Origin: [Zimmermannella] alba NBRC 15616
Lineage (GTDB): Bacteria > Actinomycetota > Actinomycetes > Actinomycetales > Microbacteriaceae
Direction: 5' to 3'
Assembly: GCF_001570905.1 (NCBI RefSeq)
Contig: NZ_BCSO01000004.1
Location: 56,847-120,846, forward strand
DNA length: 64,000 bases
Position 1 is the first letter of the stretch. Every line of letters begins with the position of its first letter. This document shows, in pieces, positions 27,553 to 39,158 of the stretch. Below the pieces are notes generated by a model that was not told the DNA's origin, made no database searches, and saw nothing but the letters and a program-made list of their open reading frames with translations. Position numbers and translations under genes: made by a program.

Positions 27553-28247
27553 GCCTGGTCCTCCTGGTTGCCGTCGACATTCGCATCCGCATCATCTCGG
27601 CTGAGCAGTTCATCGATCAGGTCCATGAATTGGTCGTCGTTGAGCGGCTCAGCCGCCGTCATCTCGAGGTTCACTTCGTTGCCAGTCACGTGTGACTCGA
27701 GCTCGTGCTTCGCGAATCCCTGGGGCGTCTTCACGAGCCGGAACGCTCGGGCGTGCCCGTCCGCGAAGCGTTCGCTAGCGATCGTGATGGGGCTTCCGTC
27801 GCCTGCCTCAAACAGCTGCGAAATCACCTCATCAAGTGCGGCCGAAGGATCCCCCGTGCCAACAACGCCAAAGGCGAACGAACCATAGGGATGACGTGTC
27901 ACCGCGAGAAGCGCCTGGTCGCCGGCGAGCACCATGAAGCCCGGGCCTGCAGACTCAGCCTCGGGCATGATCACCACTCCATGGTGTGCATCCGCGAGGA
28001 GGAGGCTCACAGCAAGCGCTGCCCCGGTGGGAGCGAGGTGCTCGCCCTGCGTCCCGACCATGCCACGCGCAGTGAGTGTGGAAAGGCCGTACTGACGGAT
28101 AGGGAGCGTGTCGAACTCACTCGCAATACCAATGGCTGACAGCACCCGCTCACGAATGTCATCGGCGATCGGCACGGCAAGGGCCAACACTTCTGGCGCT
28201 CCGAAACGATCAAAATCGTTCTGCGTCGAAACAGTCATCGGCACCAT
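27549..28247 (-). CDS. WXG-module partner protein, A-type (EspG-like, tentative)
   Basis: A protein of up to 232 residues. It carries RFGAPEVLALAV (14-25) and GLSTLTARGMV (54-64, Arg61), the two family marks, then a beta-rich middle (MVLAGDQALLAVTRHPYG) and an acidic C-terminal tail (DELLSRDDADANVDGNQEDQ). No membrane segment or signal peptide. ATG 28247, GTG 28244 or ATG 28238 are possible starts; none has a strong ribosome binding site. It lies 93 bases after the WXG gene and is coupled to the B-type gene at 27552. Same candidate roles: substrate chaperone or immunity protein. Confidence 0.6.
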   Translation of the reverse strand: MVPMTVSTQNDFDRFGAPEVLALAVPIADDIRERVLSAIGIASEFDTLPIRQYGLSTLTARGMVGTQGEHLAPTGAALAVSLLLADAHHGVVIMPEAESAGPGFMVLAGDQALLAVTRHPYGSFAFGVVGTGDPSAALDEVISQLFEAGDGSPITIASERFADGHARAFRLVKTPQGFAKHELESHVTGNEVNLEMTAAEPLNDDQFMDLIDELLSRDDADANVDGNQEDQA

Positions 28248-28340
28248 CTTTCATGTCGAGCCGCAACGCTCACCTCGCGGGCAAGACGATGCCCCTTGCT
28301 TGTACCGCACACGGGTGTCCCGTGCGTGAACTGCAGCGCG

Positions 28341-29573
28341 CTACCACCCAATCTTCGGGAGCGGCGGGACCCAGCTGGACACTTCATCGGCGATGTTCTG
28401 TGCACCCTCGGCGATGTCGCCAGCGACGTCCTTCGCTCCCTCAGCGAGGTCTCCAGCGACTTGCTTGGCACCTTCAGCAACATCATTGGCGACTTGCTTG
28501 GTGCCTTCCCAAGTATCGCTCGCGACCTGCTTCGTACCCTCCCACACGTCACCAGCAACCTGCTTCGTACCCTCCCAAGCATCGCTCGCGACCTGCTTCG
28601 TACCCTCCCAGACATCGCCAGCAACCTGCTTCGTGCCTTCCCACAGCTGGCCGGCCTTCTCGGCGATCCATTCGCGGTTGTCATACAGGAACAGGCCAGT
28701 GCTCGCCGTGGCACAGCCAATGCCGACTGGCCCGGGGACCATGCTGCCGATGCCCAGAGCACCCTTCAGGGTCGAGTAGAGGCCACCCGCGTTGTCTCCG
28801 GTGCGGAACTTGTTAAATGCGTCGTACCCGTCGAACGCAACACCAAGAAGGCCGAGCGTCTTGCCGAAGGCACGGTTGGTCTTCCCGAAGAGTCCCTCTT
28901 GCAAGCCCTGCGAGATTCCGAACTTGTCGGTGAGGAAATTCGACCACTTCTGCGAGAGGTTCGGCAGCGGCCATCCCTTCGGCGGGTTGAGCTGGAGAAG
29001 GTCACCCAGCCGCCGGCTCCACTTGTGGAGACGGCTTGATTCGGTAAGGGCCTCTTCAAAGGCGCGCATCGCCTTCCAGCCACCGCCCCAGAGGCCATGG
29101 CCTCCCTTGAGCATTTCAGCGAACTCGATGAAGGTGCGCGGCATCTTAATGAGCTTCACAAGGTCCTTGTGACCCTTGTAGAGCTTGTAGAGCCAAGAAT
29201 CCTTGTAGTCGTCCCAGGAGGGCTGCTTCTGATTCTGGTCGTTCTGGCCAGTCTGGTTCTGCCCGTTCTGGCCGTTTTGGTTGCTGCTGTTGCTACCACC
29301 GCGACCATCGGAACACTCGTCCTGCTCATCGGCTTGACGGACAAGGTCTGCGTCGAGCTGTGCGAGCTTGATGGAAAGGTTCTTGATCATTGGCGCGACA
29401 GCCGTCGCGTAGTGCATCTTGAAACGTTCTGCGTCGATGCCCATCCAGATAACGCCATCAACCTCGGTCGCCGTGGTGACCTTAGCTTCGGTCGTCGTCG
29501 CTGAGCCGTCACCAAAGTCCCCTGCAAGTGCGCGCAGCTCGTCGGTATTCGCACCGAACATGCCAGTTGCCAT
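28341..29573 (-). CDS. WXG100-like secreted protein with C-terminal 11-residue repeats
   Basis: A 410-residue predicted type VII secretion substrate. Residues 1-85 form the WXG100-type helical hairpin (MFGANTDELRALA, W43-M-G45-IDAERF, ending LVRQADEQDEC). A Gly/Asn/Gln linker follows (about 88-115), then a mostly helical middle with a Gly/Pro-rich hydrophobic stretch (GSMVPGPVGIGCATASTGLF). Residues 311-398 are eight tandem 11-residue repeats of the WEGTKQVAGDV type, as in LEA-like amphipathic helices, before the end PPLPKIGW. ATG 29573 matches the start of the paralogue at 32471. No classical toxin domain was recognised. First gene of the operon with the A and B partners. Confidence 0.8.
   Translation of the reverse strand: MATGMFGANTDELRALAGDFGDGSATTTEAKVTTATEVDGVIWMGIDAERFKMHYATAVAPMIKNLSIKLAQLDADLVRQADEQDECSDGRGGSNSSNQNGQNGQNQTGQNDQNQKQPSWDDYKDSWLYKLYKGHKDLVKLIKMPRTFIEFAEMLKGGHGLWGGGWKAMRAFEEALTESSRLHKWSRRLGDLLQLNPPKGWPLPNLSQKWSNFLTDKFGISQGLQEGLFGKTNRAFGKTLGLLGVAFDGYDAFNKFRTGDNAGGLYSTLKGALGIGSMVPGPVGIGCATASTGLFLYDNREWIAEKAGQLWEGTKQVAGDVWEGTKQVASDAWEGTKQVAGDVWEGTKQVASDTWEGTKQVANDVAEGAKQVAGDLAEGAKDVAGDIAEGAQNIADEVSSWVPPLPKIGW
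28380..28643 (-). repeat. Eight 33-bp tandem repeats coding for 11-residue units
   Basis: The 264 bases encode eight 11-residue units. The first five share WEGTKQVA and alternate between GDV/A-type and SDA/T-type ends; the last three begin AEGA and have diverged. The near-identity of the first units at DNA level points to recent expansion, and unit number may vary between strains. Confidence 0.9.
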
Positions 29574-29608
29574 CCCCCGAAACCCTTCACTCACCCGGTA
29601 TTGCTGCC

Positions 29609-29655
29609 AGGTTAGGCCGACCGTGAGCGGATGTCAGTGGGAAGGAGTACCCATG
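29609..29655 (-). promoter_or_regulatory. Promoter and upstream element of the 29573 WXG operon
   Basis: CATGGGTACTCCTTCCC (29639-29655) lies directly before the -35 CTGACA (29632-29637), followed by 17 bases and the -10 TAACCT (29609-29614). The spacing and the upstream GGG-N8-CCC element are the same as at the WXG genes starting at 32471 and 35073. Confidence 0.75.
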
Positions 29656-29657
29656 TG

Positions 29658-29679
29658 CTTCCCCGATATTCCGGGGAAG
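29658..29679 (-). terminator. Hairpin before the 29573 operon promoter
   Basis: A perfect 8-bp stem (CTTCCCCG/CGGGGAAG) with a 6-base loop sits between the B-type gene ending at 29879 and the promoter element. It may end the upstream operon; no U-run follows. The rest of the gap 29680-29878 shows nothing recognisable. Confidence 0.45.
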
Positions 29680-29878
29680 TCACCGTTTGCGCTGGTCGCG
29701 ACAACAATCCCCGCAATCGCATTACGAGACCGCGTCCGGAATTTCCTGGCGCAGACTCGCGACGGCACCATTTCGCGAGCGAAATCTTCACTGTTGTGGC
29801 GGGATGACGTCCAGATTGCGTTTGCACACAGCTGTGCAGTGTCGCGAAGTACTGCGGTCTCTCGCTACCCAGCCGAAA

Positions 29879-30589
29879 CTACGCGTTCAGAGAGGCTTCA
29901 AACTCGTCCAGCATTCCGGCTGTGCGGTCAGCCACCGCACCCTTGGAGTGGGTTCCGGCGAGCATCTCGGGCGCCGCATCGCCGTGCTGCGTCGCGAGCT
30001 GGTATTCACCCTCCCCAGCGCTGCGGACGTACAACGTTGACGTCGCAGCATCATCCGCGCTGAGGAACTCGATCGACACCGAGGCATCCTGAACCTGCGC
30101 GAGCGACGATTCCGTCAGCTGCTGCAGCACCGAAGCGAGCTCCGCCCCTCGAGGCCACGGAGCAATCGTGCGTTCACGAAGCGGCCCGGCAATAGCCGCG
30201 AGCGAGAAGTCTTCCGCGAGCGTGATGAAGGTTTCGCTCACCATGCGATCCTTGGTCGAAATCATGTGGCGAATCCATCCGCGAGCATTGCTGGCGGCGT
30301 AAAAGGTGACCATTGCCGGCCCGACAGGCTCCGGCATTGTTTCTTCATCCTCGAGGTGATCGAACACCTCGGTAATACGCTCTGGTTGCGGGCCCGTCTC
30401 ACGCAACAGGCCACGAGCACTGAGGTTCGACATCGCGAAGGCGAAACCCTCATCGCCAAATTCAGTGACGTCGATCCCTGCCAGCTGCAGCGTGCGCGGC
30501 GACGTGCCCAAGCCCGAGCCGATGAGCCATGCATACTCACCCACGCCGAGACGAAGCGGTCCGCCGGAGAACACTTCTGCGAGATCCAT
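29879..30589 (-). CDS. WXG-module partner protein, B-type (EspG-like, tentative)
   Basis: A 236-residue acidic soluble protein with the family marks LGVGEYAWLIGSG (about 14-26) and NLSARGLLRE (about 55-64, Arg59), then PEPVGPAMVTFYAA, as in the other B-type protein (PEPAGPALAVAHAA), and a C-terminal beta-rich part. The ATG at 30589 was preferred to GTG 30592 because of better spacing to AGGAGGAACA; it overlaps the upstream A-type stop by one base (TGATG). Last gene of the operon begun by the WXG gene at 32471. The shared PEP[AV]GPA block supports common ancestry of the two B genes. Confidence 0.6.
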   Translation of the reverse strand: MDLAEVFSGGPLRLGVGEYAWLIGSGLGTSPRTLQLAGIDVTEFGDEGFAFAMSNLSARGLLRETGPQPERITEVFDHLEDEETMPEPVGPAMVTFYAASNARGWIRHMISTKDRMVSETFITLAEDFSLAAIAGPLRERTIAPWPRGAELASVLQQLTESSLAQVQDASVSIEFLSADDAATSTLYVRSAGEGEYQLATQHGDAAPEMLAGTHSKGAVADRTAGMLDEFEASLNA

Positions 30590-31326
30590 CACTGTTCCTC
30601 CTGCTTCACAGCCGCCTCCGCCGATTCGACATCGCCCTGATCGTCGTCAGCCTCAGCTGCCTGCAACGCACCGAGCTCGAGCATCTCCTCGAGCAGTTCA
30701 GGAAACTCATCCGCGGTGAGGGGGGATGCTTCAACCTGACCTTCGGCATCCGCGTGGAGCATGTAGTACCCCTCGCCAGATTCATCGTTCATGAGGTTCA
30801 GGACGCCGAGCTCCTCAGCTCCAAGAGACTGCACCGTCACCTGAACAGGGAGCTCACCGCTCTCGCTGAGAATCTCATCAAGCGCTTCCGCCAGCGCTTC
30901 GGGGATGCTCTCGCCGACGAGCTGAGCGATCTGCACGACCTTGCGGGGGCGACGAGTCATGATCAGCGCGTGCTCTTCAGAGACCAGTACGACGAACGAT
31001 TCACTCACCGTCGGATCAGGAACCACATAGAGCGCATGCTTCACGTTGTGGAGCACTTCACTCACGAGCACAGCCGGGCCCGCTGGCAAGAGCATGGCGT
31101 CCTCGCCAAGCTCGATCATCTCTCGCGCAGCAAGGCTTGAAAACCCGAGGTGGTGAGCAGTCTGGGTGTGCCATTCAGGAATGAAACCGAAGGCCTCCAT
31201 CCAGAGAGACTGTTCGGCATCTCCGGCTCGTGCGCCAAGTGCGAGGAGCTCCGCGGCACCAAACCCCATGTACGGGGTCTCGTTCTGACCGCCGAGCGGG
31301 GTTCCGCTCTGTGCGACTGTCGTCAT
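30589..31326 (-). CDS. WXG-module partner protein, A-type (EspG-like, tentative)
   Basis: A 245-residue protein with GFGAAELLALGARAG (21-35) and GFSSLAAREMIEL (61-73, Arg68), then LPAGPAVLVSEVLHNVKHAL and a beta-like SESFVVLVSEEHALIMTRRP segment. The last 30 residues are very acidic. It lies 60 bases after the WXG gene (31386-32471), has a GGGAAA ribosome binding site, and runs into the B-type gene. The order WXG-A-B is the same as in the neighbouring module. Confidence 0.6.
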   Translation of the reverse strand: MTTVAQSGTPLGGQNETPYMGFGAAELLALGARAGDAEQSLWMEAFGFIPEWHTQTAHHLGFSSLAAREMIELGEDAMLLPAGPAVLVSEVLHNVKHALYVVPDPTVSESFVVLVSEEHALIMTRRPRKVVQIAQLVGESIPEALAEALDEILSESGELPVQVTVQSLGAEELGVLNLMNDESGEGYYMLHADAEGQVEASPLTADEFPELLEEMLELGALQAAEADDDQGDVESAEAAVKQEEQ

Positions 31327-31385
31327 GTCGTTTCCCTTTCCCGGTTCAGCACAATGTATCGCTCCGGGTTAACGGGAAATTCGAA

Positions 31386-32471
31386 CTAGCCCCAGGGCCA
31401 CTTGCCCTTCGAGACGTTGTCGAATCCGGTCGAAATTGCGTTGCCGATGGCCTCACGGTTCTCGTACACGGTCATACCGATGCTGCCAGCCGCGCAGACG
31501 ACGCCGACGGGCCCCGGCACGAACGAACCAGCGGCAAGGACGGTTTGGGCACCGTTCCAGGCAGCGCTCTTGTAGTCGCCGTTGTTCAGCGCACCCACGG
31601 TCTCGACACCGTTCACGGCGAGGTCAACAACGCCAAGACCCTTACCGAGACCACGACCAGCCTTGCCGGTAAAGCTCTCGATGGCATCCTGGCCAATGCC
31701 AACCTTGTTCAGGCCAGACTCAAGCCACTGCGAGGGACCGGTCGAGGGGAACTTGGCGAGGACATCGCGTGCACCCTGCGGAAGCGCGTCCACGGCGCTC
31801 TTGAAGATCTGCGCGTCGTTGCCGAAGACGTTGAGGATGCCGGCCTTCCAGTTGCCCTGGAGGGTGTCGCCGAGCGCACGGAACGACTGGTAGGTGTAGC
31901 CGAAGGGGAACTTGAGTGCCTTGGCGGCGTCTTCGAGGCCACCGACACCCGTGTGCTTGGCCCAATCCCAGAACTTGACGCCGTTACCCGGACGCCAGCC
32001 GTTGAGCCAGTCGAGGCCCAGCTTGTTCCACTGGGTTGCCATCGTGAGGAGTTCGAGCGCGGTTCGCGGTGCCTTCACGAGGGCAAGGATCGGCTTGTAG
32101 ATGTTGCGGTAGCCGTCCCAGATGCCCTTGAGAGCGTTCACGACGCCGTTGAAGAGCTTGTTGAAGAGGTTGTTCAGGAAGCCACCGCCACCCGAGCCAC
32201 CGGCCTGCGACGCTTCGGTCTGGTCCTGCGCCTGCTGCTGGAGTCGGCCGTCCACTTCTTCGAGGACGCCCGTGAGCGTGCTGAGCTGGGTGCAGACGGT
32301 GGCCTGGTAATCGGCCTTGAAGATCGTCGCGTCGATACCGAACCAGATCACACCCTGAACTGCTGAGCCCGAGGTCGTTTCAGCGACCGTGACCGTGCCC
32401 CCCGCCAGACCAAATTCATTGCCGACGGCGTCGAGTTCTTCCGGATTCGCTCCGAACATTCCAGTGGCCAT
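31386..32471 (-). CDS. WXG100-like secreted protein
   Basis: A 361-residue predicted type VII secretion substrate. The N-terminal hairpin has MFGANPEELDAVG, W43-F-G45-IDATIF and the helix end LQQQAQDQTEAS. A Gly-rich hinge (GGSGGGGF) follows, then a helical region, and near the C-terminus a Gly/Ala-rich hydrophobic stretch (GSFVPGPVGVVCAAGSIGMT) followed by VYENREAI, matching LYDNREWI in the 28341 protein. The shared middle and C-terminal elements show that the two are paralogues beyond the WXG domain. ATG 32471 has GAGGGGA upstream. No enzyme motif was recognised. Confidence 0.8.
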   Translation of the reverse strand: MATGMFGANPEELDAVGNEFGLAGGTVTVAETTSGSAVQGVIWFGIDATIFKADYQATVCTQLSTLTGVLEEVDGRLQQQAQDQTEASQAGGSGGGGFLNNLFNKLFNGVVNALKGIWDGYRNIYKPILALVKAPRTALELLTMATQWNKLGLDWLNGWRPGNGVKFWDWAKHTGVGGLEDAAKALKFPFGYTYQSFRALGDTLQGNWKAGILNVFGNDAQIFKSAVDALPQGARDVLAKFPSTGPSQWLESGLNKVGIGQDAIESFTGKAGRGLGKGLGVVDLAVNGVETVGALNNGDYKSAAWNGAQTVLAAGSFVPGPVGVVCAAGSIGMTVYENREAIGNAISTGFDNVSKGKWPWG

Positions 32472-32517
32472 TGGGCGCGTTCCCCTCGCTGATTCAAACC
32501 CTCTGTAAGCACTGCCA

Positions 32518-32564
32518 ATGCTACGGAGAGGCACCGGTTTTGTCTGTGGGGAGAACTCCCCATG
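32518..32564 (-). promoter_or_regulatory. Promoter and palindromic upstream element of the 32471 WXG operon
   Basis: CAGACA (-35, 32541-32546), 17 bases, TAGCAT (-10, 32518-32523). The element before the -35 is CATGGGGAGTTCTCCCC (32548-32564), whose GGGGAGTTCTCCCC core is a perfect 14-bp palindrome, a likely dimeric regulator site. The other three WXG loci carry less symmetrical versions at the same place. Confidence 0.75.
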
Positions 32565-32593
32565 GAACTTCGGGAACAGTTCTAGATCTTGGC

Positions 32594-33169
32594 CTATGGC
32601 AAGCGAGAGTCACGCCATTCCGGCACACCCGCCTGACGACCGTGACGACGGTCCCACTCGAGGGCTCGAGAGCAGCGCACCCCAGCCTGAACCACCAAGA
32701 AGATGAGCAAGGCGCCGATGGCCAGCATTGTTGCCGCCATCAGCCAGTTTCCGGCACCGAGCGCAACGAAGAGTAGCCACGTCAGGATGGCCACCATGAT
32801 CGGTGCCGTCACGAGAGCGACCACGAGCTGGGCGCGCGGATTCTCGCTGCGGTGCGCCATCGTCTGGCCTCGCTCGTTCTGCTTCGGGCGGTGCTGCATC
32901 GGCGGCGCGTATTCGTCGGGGAGGTAATGGTGCGGCCCACGGGAACGATTCCCGCTCACGACCCACAGCGGAAATCCGATGAGCAATAGGACCAAGCCTG
33001 CCGCACCAGTTACCCACGAGGCGAGCCCCACACGGAGCGCTGCCAGGACGAGCGCAACAAGCAGGAAGACAACTGCCAGCAGCGTGATGGCCTTGCCGAC
33101 GGTGCTCCGCCGAGCAGCCGAGGCACGTGCAGCAGCTTCATTGCCTGCGGGCGGGTAGCGGCGGTTCAC
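32594..33169 (-). CDS. Four-helix membrane protein, unknown function
   Basis: A 191-residue protein with two pairs of hydrophobic segments (AITLLAVVFLLVALVLAALR, ASWVTGAAGLVLLLIGFPLW; AQLVVALVTAPIMVAILTWL, AATMLAIGALLIFLVVQAG) joined by a polar loop rich in Pro, His and Arg. The GTG at 33169 follows GGGAGAGCATC. It lies between the C-type partner gene and the WXG gene at 32471. Not recognised; its place suggests an accessory role in the island. Confidence 0.7.
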   Translation of the reverse strand: MNRRYPPAGNEAAARASAARRSTVGKAITLLAVVFLLVALVLAALRVGLASWVTGAAGLVLLLIGFPLWVVSGNRSRGPHHYLPDEYAPPMQHRPKQNERGQTMAHRSENPRAQLVVALVTAPIMVAILTWLLFVALGAGNWLMAATMLAIGALLIFLVVQAGVRCSRALEWDRRHGRQAGVPEWRDSRLP

Positions 33170-33255
33170 GATGCTCTCCCAACATTGAGTCTCGAGGACG
33201 AAATGCAGGCACACCCTATGCGTTCAACACAACGTCTTGACGCACTCGCCCCAAC

Positions 33256-34002
33256 TCACGAAGTGCGCTGCAGCACGAGCTTGCTGAGGCCGCGGTTGAG
33301 GATCGCACCATCGCAGCCGTGATGCTGAATCGGTTCGGGTGTGCGCGGGCCAGTGAACTGTGCCACTGCGAGGTCGTAGAGCTCGGCGTCCATGGCCTCG
33401 TCCTCGACATCTTCAGCCAAGCGGATGGCGAGCGTGCGAGTTGGCACATCGCCAGCATCGACGCGCTTCGCTTCAAGAGCGACGATGCCATCCTCGGCGA
33501 GCGCGAGGTGCGTGTCGACGAGCTCGCGGAGCATCTCAACCATCGGCATTGAGCCATCCACAACGCTCAACTGGTAGGAATCGAGCTGGCCGCGTTCGAG
33601 GAGTAGCGCACCCTCAGCGCACTCGATGACGATCACGCCATTCCGCTCGACATCTTCATCAAGCATCGAAGCGGCAAGCCAGTTGAGGGCATCCCGGACG
33701 ACGTAGACCACCGCAAGGCCTGCGTACTGCGGCAGGTAGCGGCCGTCATCTTCGAGCTTCAAAAGTCCCCGAGCGCACAGGGACGACGCCGCGAGACTCT
33801 GACACCTGGCGTCGGCAGCGAGCTCATGCAGCCCGAGCAGTTCGAGCACACGCCGCGAAGCCGGGGTGCCAACCATGCTCACGAGCAGGGCGAGTTCTCC
33901 CCCACCGAGGCCAACAAAGGCGGCATTGCGCTCTGGCTCGAGCGTGAACGCGGGCGTCTGCTCACCCTGCGGCGCATCCCCGTGGGCCTGCTGCATCGTC
34001 AT
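33256..34002 (-). CDS. WXG-module partner protein, single type (EspG-like, tentative)
   Basis: A 248-residue protein with the family marks VGLGGGELALLVSM (30-43) and SSLCARGLLKLED (73-85, Arg78), and a beta-like middle (GVIVIECAEGALLLERGQLD). It follows the WXG gene 34048-35073 by 45 bases with a GGAGATGCGAG ribosome binding site. This module has only one partner gene where the other two have an A and B pair. Role as for the other family members: substrate chaperone or immunity protein, by inference. Confidence 0.6.
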   Translation of the reverse strand: MTMQQAHGDAPQGEQTPAFTLEPERNAAFVGLGGGELALLVSMVGTPASRRVLELLGLHELAADARCQSLAASSLCARGLLKLEDDGRYLPQYAGLAVVYVVRDALNWLAASMLDEDVERNGVIVIECAEGALLLERGQLDSYQLSVVDGSMPMVEMLRELVDTHLALAEDGIVALEAKRVDAGDVPTRTLAIRLAEDVEDEAMDAELYDLAVAQFTGPRTPEPIQHHGCDGAILNRGLSKLVLQRTS

Positions 34003-34047
34003 CTCGCATCTCCTTCACCGGGGAGTCCCGCGCCCGGCGGCGTGAGC

Positions 34048-35073
34048 CTACCGAGCCGAGGTTGCCGACTTGTTGCGCTTGAATGCCTTCGCAGCCGTCA
34101 CACCGGTTGCGGCCGCAGCACCGGCAAGACCGAGCGCACCGATGGCAAGCAACAGCGGCGGCATCTGCTGGCCCGAGCCCGCAACCGAACCACCGAAGGC
34201 CGAGACACCGTCACCAAGTGCACGGCCCGAGCCGCCCATACCGCCCGAGGCGAGCTGCGTCATGAGACCAGCGCCGGGGGCCGGCAGCTTCGCCGCTTCG
34301 CCCGTGGAAGCGCTGCCGCCCTTCCAGTCGGAGGGAACAGCACCGCCACCACCGCTGTTCGCGCCGCCGGATGACTGGCGCTCTTCCTTCGGCTCGAAGG
34401 GGTAGTTGTCCGGGTACTTCTCTGGCTCAATGAACTCAAGATGCTTCGGCGCCTTCGGTTTCTCGAGACGCTCCGTGTTCGGCTCCGGCGAGTGCATGAG
34501 ATCTGCGAGCGCAGCGAGGAGGGCGAGCGCGCCGCGACCGATGAGGGATGCCGGACCAAAGAGCAGCGCGTAGGCGCCAAGGATCCTCGCGAGGGTGGCG
34601 ATGCCGTCAAAACCGTCGAGTGCGAATGCACCCATCGCGAGTTCGAACGCACGCTCGCGAGCGTTGTCCTTCACCATCTCCATGGCGGCACGACCGACCA
34701 GCGGGCCGCCAATCCCGAGCGCGAGGGAACCAAGGGTGCCTTCGACACCGGTCGCGAAGCTGGCGCCAAGCGCTGCCATCGCAATCGCACCAAACGAGGA
34801 GAGACCCTTCGCTGCGGAGGCGTCATCCTGTTCGTTGGCCTGGTAGAAGAGGTCGCGACCACGGTCTTCGAGCTCGATCGCGAGCTGGGCGAGGTGGCGT
34901 GGGATGGGTTCGGCGTACATCTCGCGGAACGTGTCGGCGTCCTTGCCGATCCACAGGAGGTCGCCCATGACGCGGCCGGTGATCACCTGGGCGTCTTCAG
35001 CAAGACGTCCCGTGTTTCCAAACATGCTTGCAACGTCACGGAGGTCATCCGTGTTTGCACCGTACATCTGCAT
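34048..35073 (-). CDS. WXG100-like secreted protein with Gly/Pro-rich C-terminus
   Basis: A 341-residue predicted type VII secretion substrate. The N-terminal hairpin (MYGANTDDLRDVASMF, W41-I-G43-KDADTF, LFYQANEQDDAS) is a clear actinobacterial WXG100-like domain; YQANE fits the YxxxD/E secretion motif. Hydrophobic Gly/Ala-rich helices follow (about 95-190), then a Pro/Glu-rich linker, a Gly/Ser-rich region, a final hydrophobic helix (PLLLAIGALGLAGAAAATGV) and a basic end (AKAFKRNKSATSAR). The end helix with a positive tail looks like a membrane anchor. ATG 35073 has AGAGGGGG upstream. Confidence 0.78.
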   Translation of the reverse strand: MQMYGANTDDLRDVASMFGNTGRLAEDAQVITGRVMGDLLWIGKDADTFREMYAEPIPRHLAQLAIELEDRGRDLFYQANEQDDASAAKGLSSFGAIAMAALGASFATGVEGTLGSLALGIGGPLVGRAAMEMVKDNARERAFELAMGAFALDGFDGIATLARILGAYALLFGPASLIGRGALALLAALADLMHSPEPNTERLEKPKAPKHLEFIEPEKYPDNYPFEPKEERQSSGGANSGGGGAVPSDWKGGSASTGEAAKLPAPGAGLMTQLASGGMGGSGRALGDGVSAFGGSVAGSGQQMPPLLLAIGALGLAGAAAATGVTAAKAFKRNKSATSAR

Positions 35074-35103
35074 GAAGCGCCCCCTCTTGCACTGTCCTCG
35101 AGC

Positions 35104-35150
35104 AGTTTAGGGAACCAAGGTGAATTTGTCTGTGGGCAGGAGTCCCCATG
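35104..35150 (-). promoter_or_regulatory. Promoter and upstream element of the 35073 WXG operon
   Basis: CAGACA (-35, 35127-35132), 17 bases, TAAACT (-10, 35104-35109). The upstream element CATGGGGACTCCTGCCC (35134-35150) matches those of the other WXG loci in position and sequence. Confidence 0.75.
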
Positions 35151-35166
35151 ATGTTTCCTCAACAAC

Positions 35167-35204
35167 GACAGCGCGCCCCGACCCGAAGGCCGAGGCGCAC
35201 TGTC
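35167..35204 (-). terminator. Terminator of rpoC
   Basis: A 17-bp stem with G-U pairs and a TTCG tetraloop on the minus strand, 14 bases after the rpoC stop. It separates the RNA polymerase operon from the WXG island. Confidence 0.8.
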
Positions 35205-35217
35205 AGTTCAGCGTCGA

Positions 35218-39111
<3,894 letters not shown>

Positions 39112-39158
39112 TGCTCTGTTCTCCCTAAGAAAAGCTTCGATACTCGTTCGGGTCCGGC

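Noticed and set aside
28341..29573. A nuclease or deaminase toxin domain at the end of the WXG protein
   Set aside because: The C-terminus is made of 11-residue repeats and a short PPLPKIGW end; no catalytic motif was seen.
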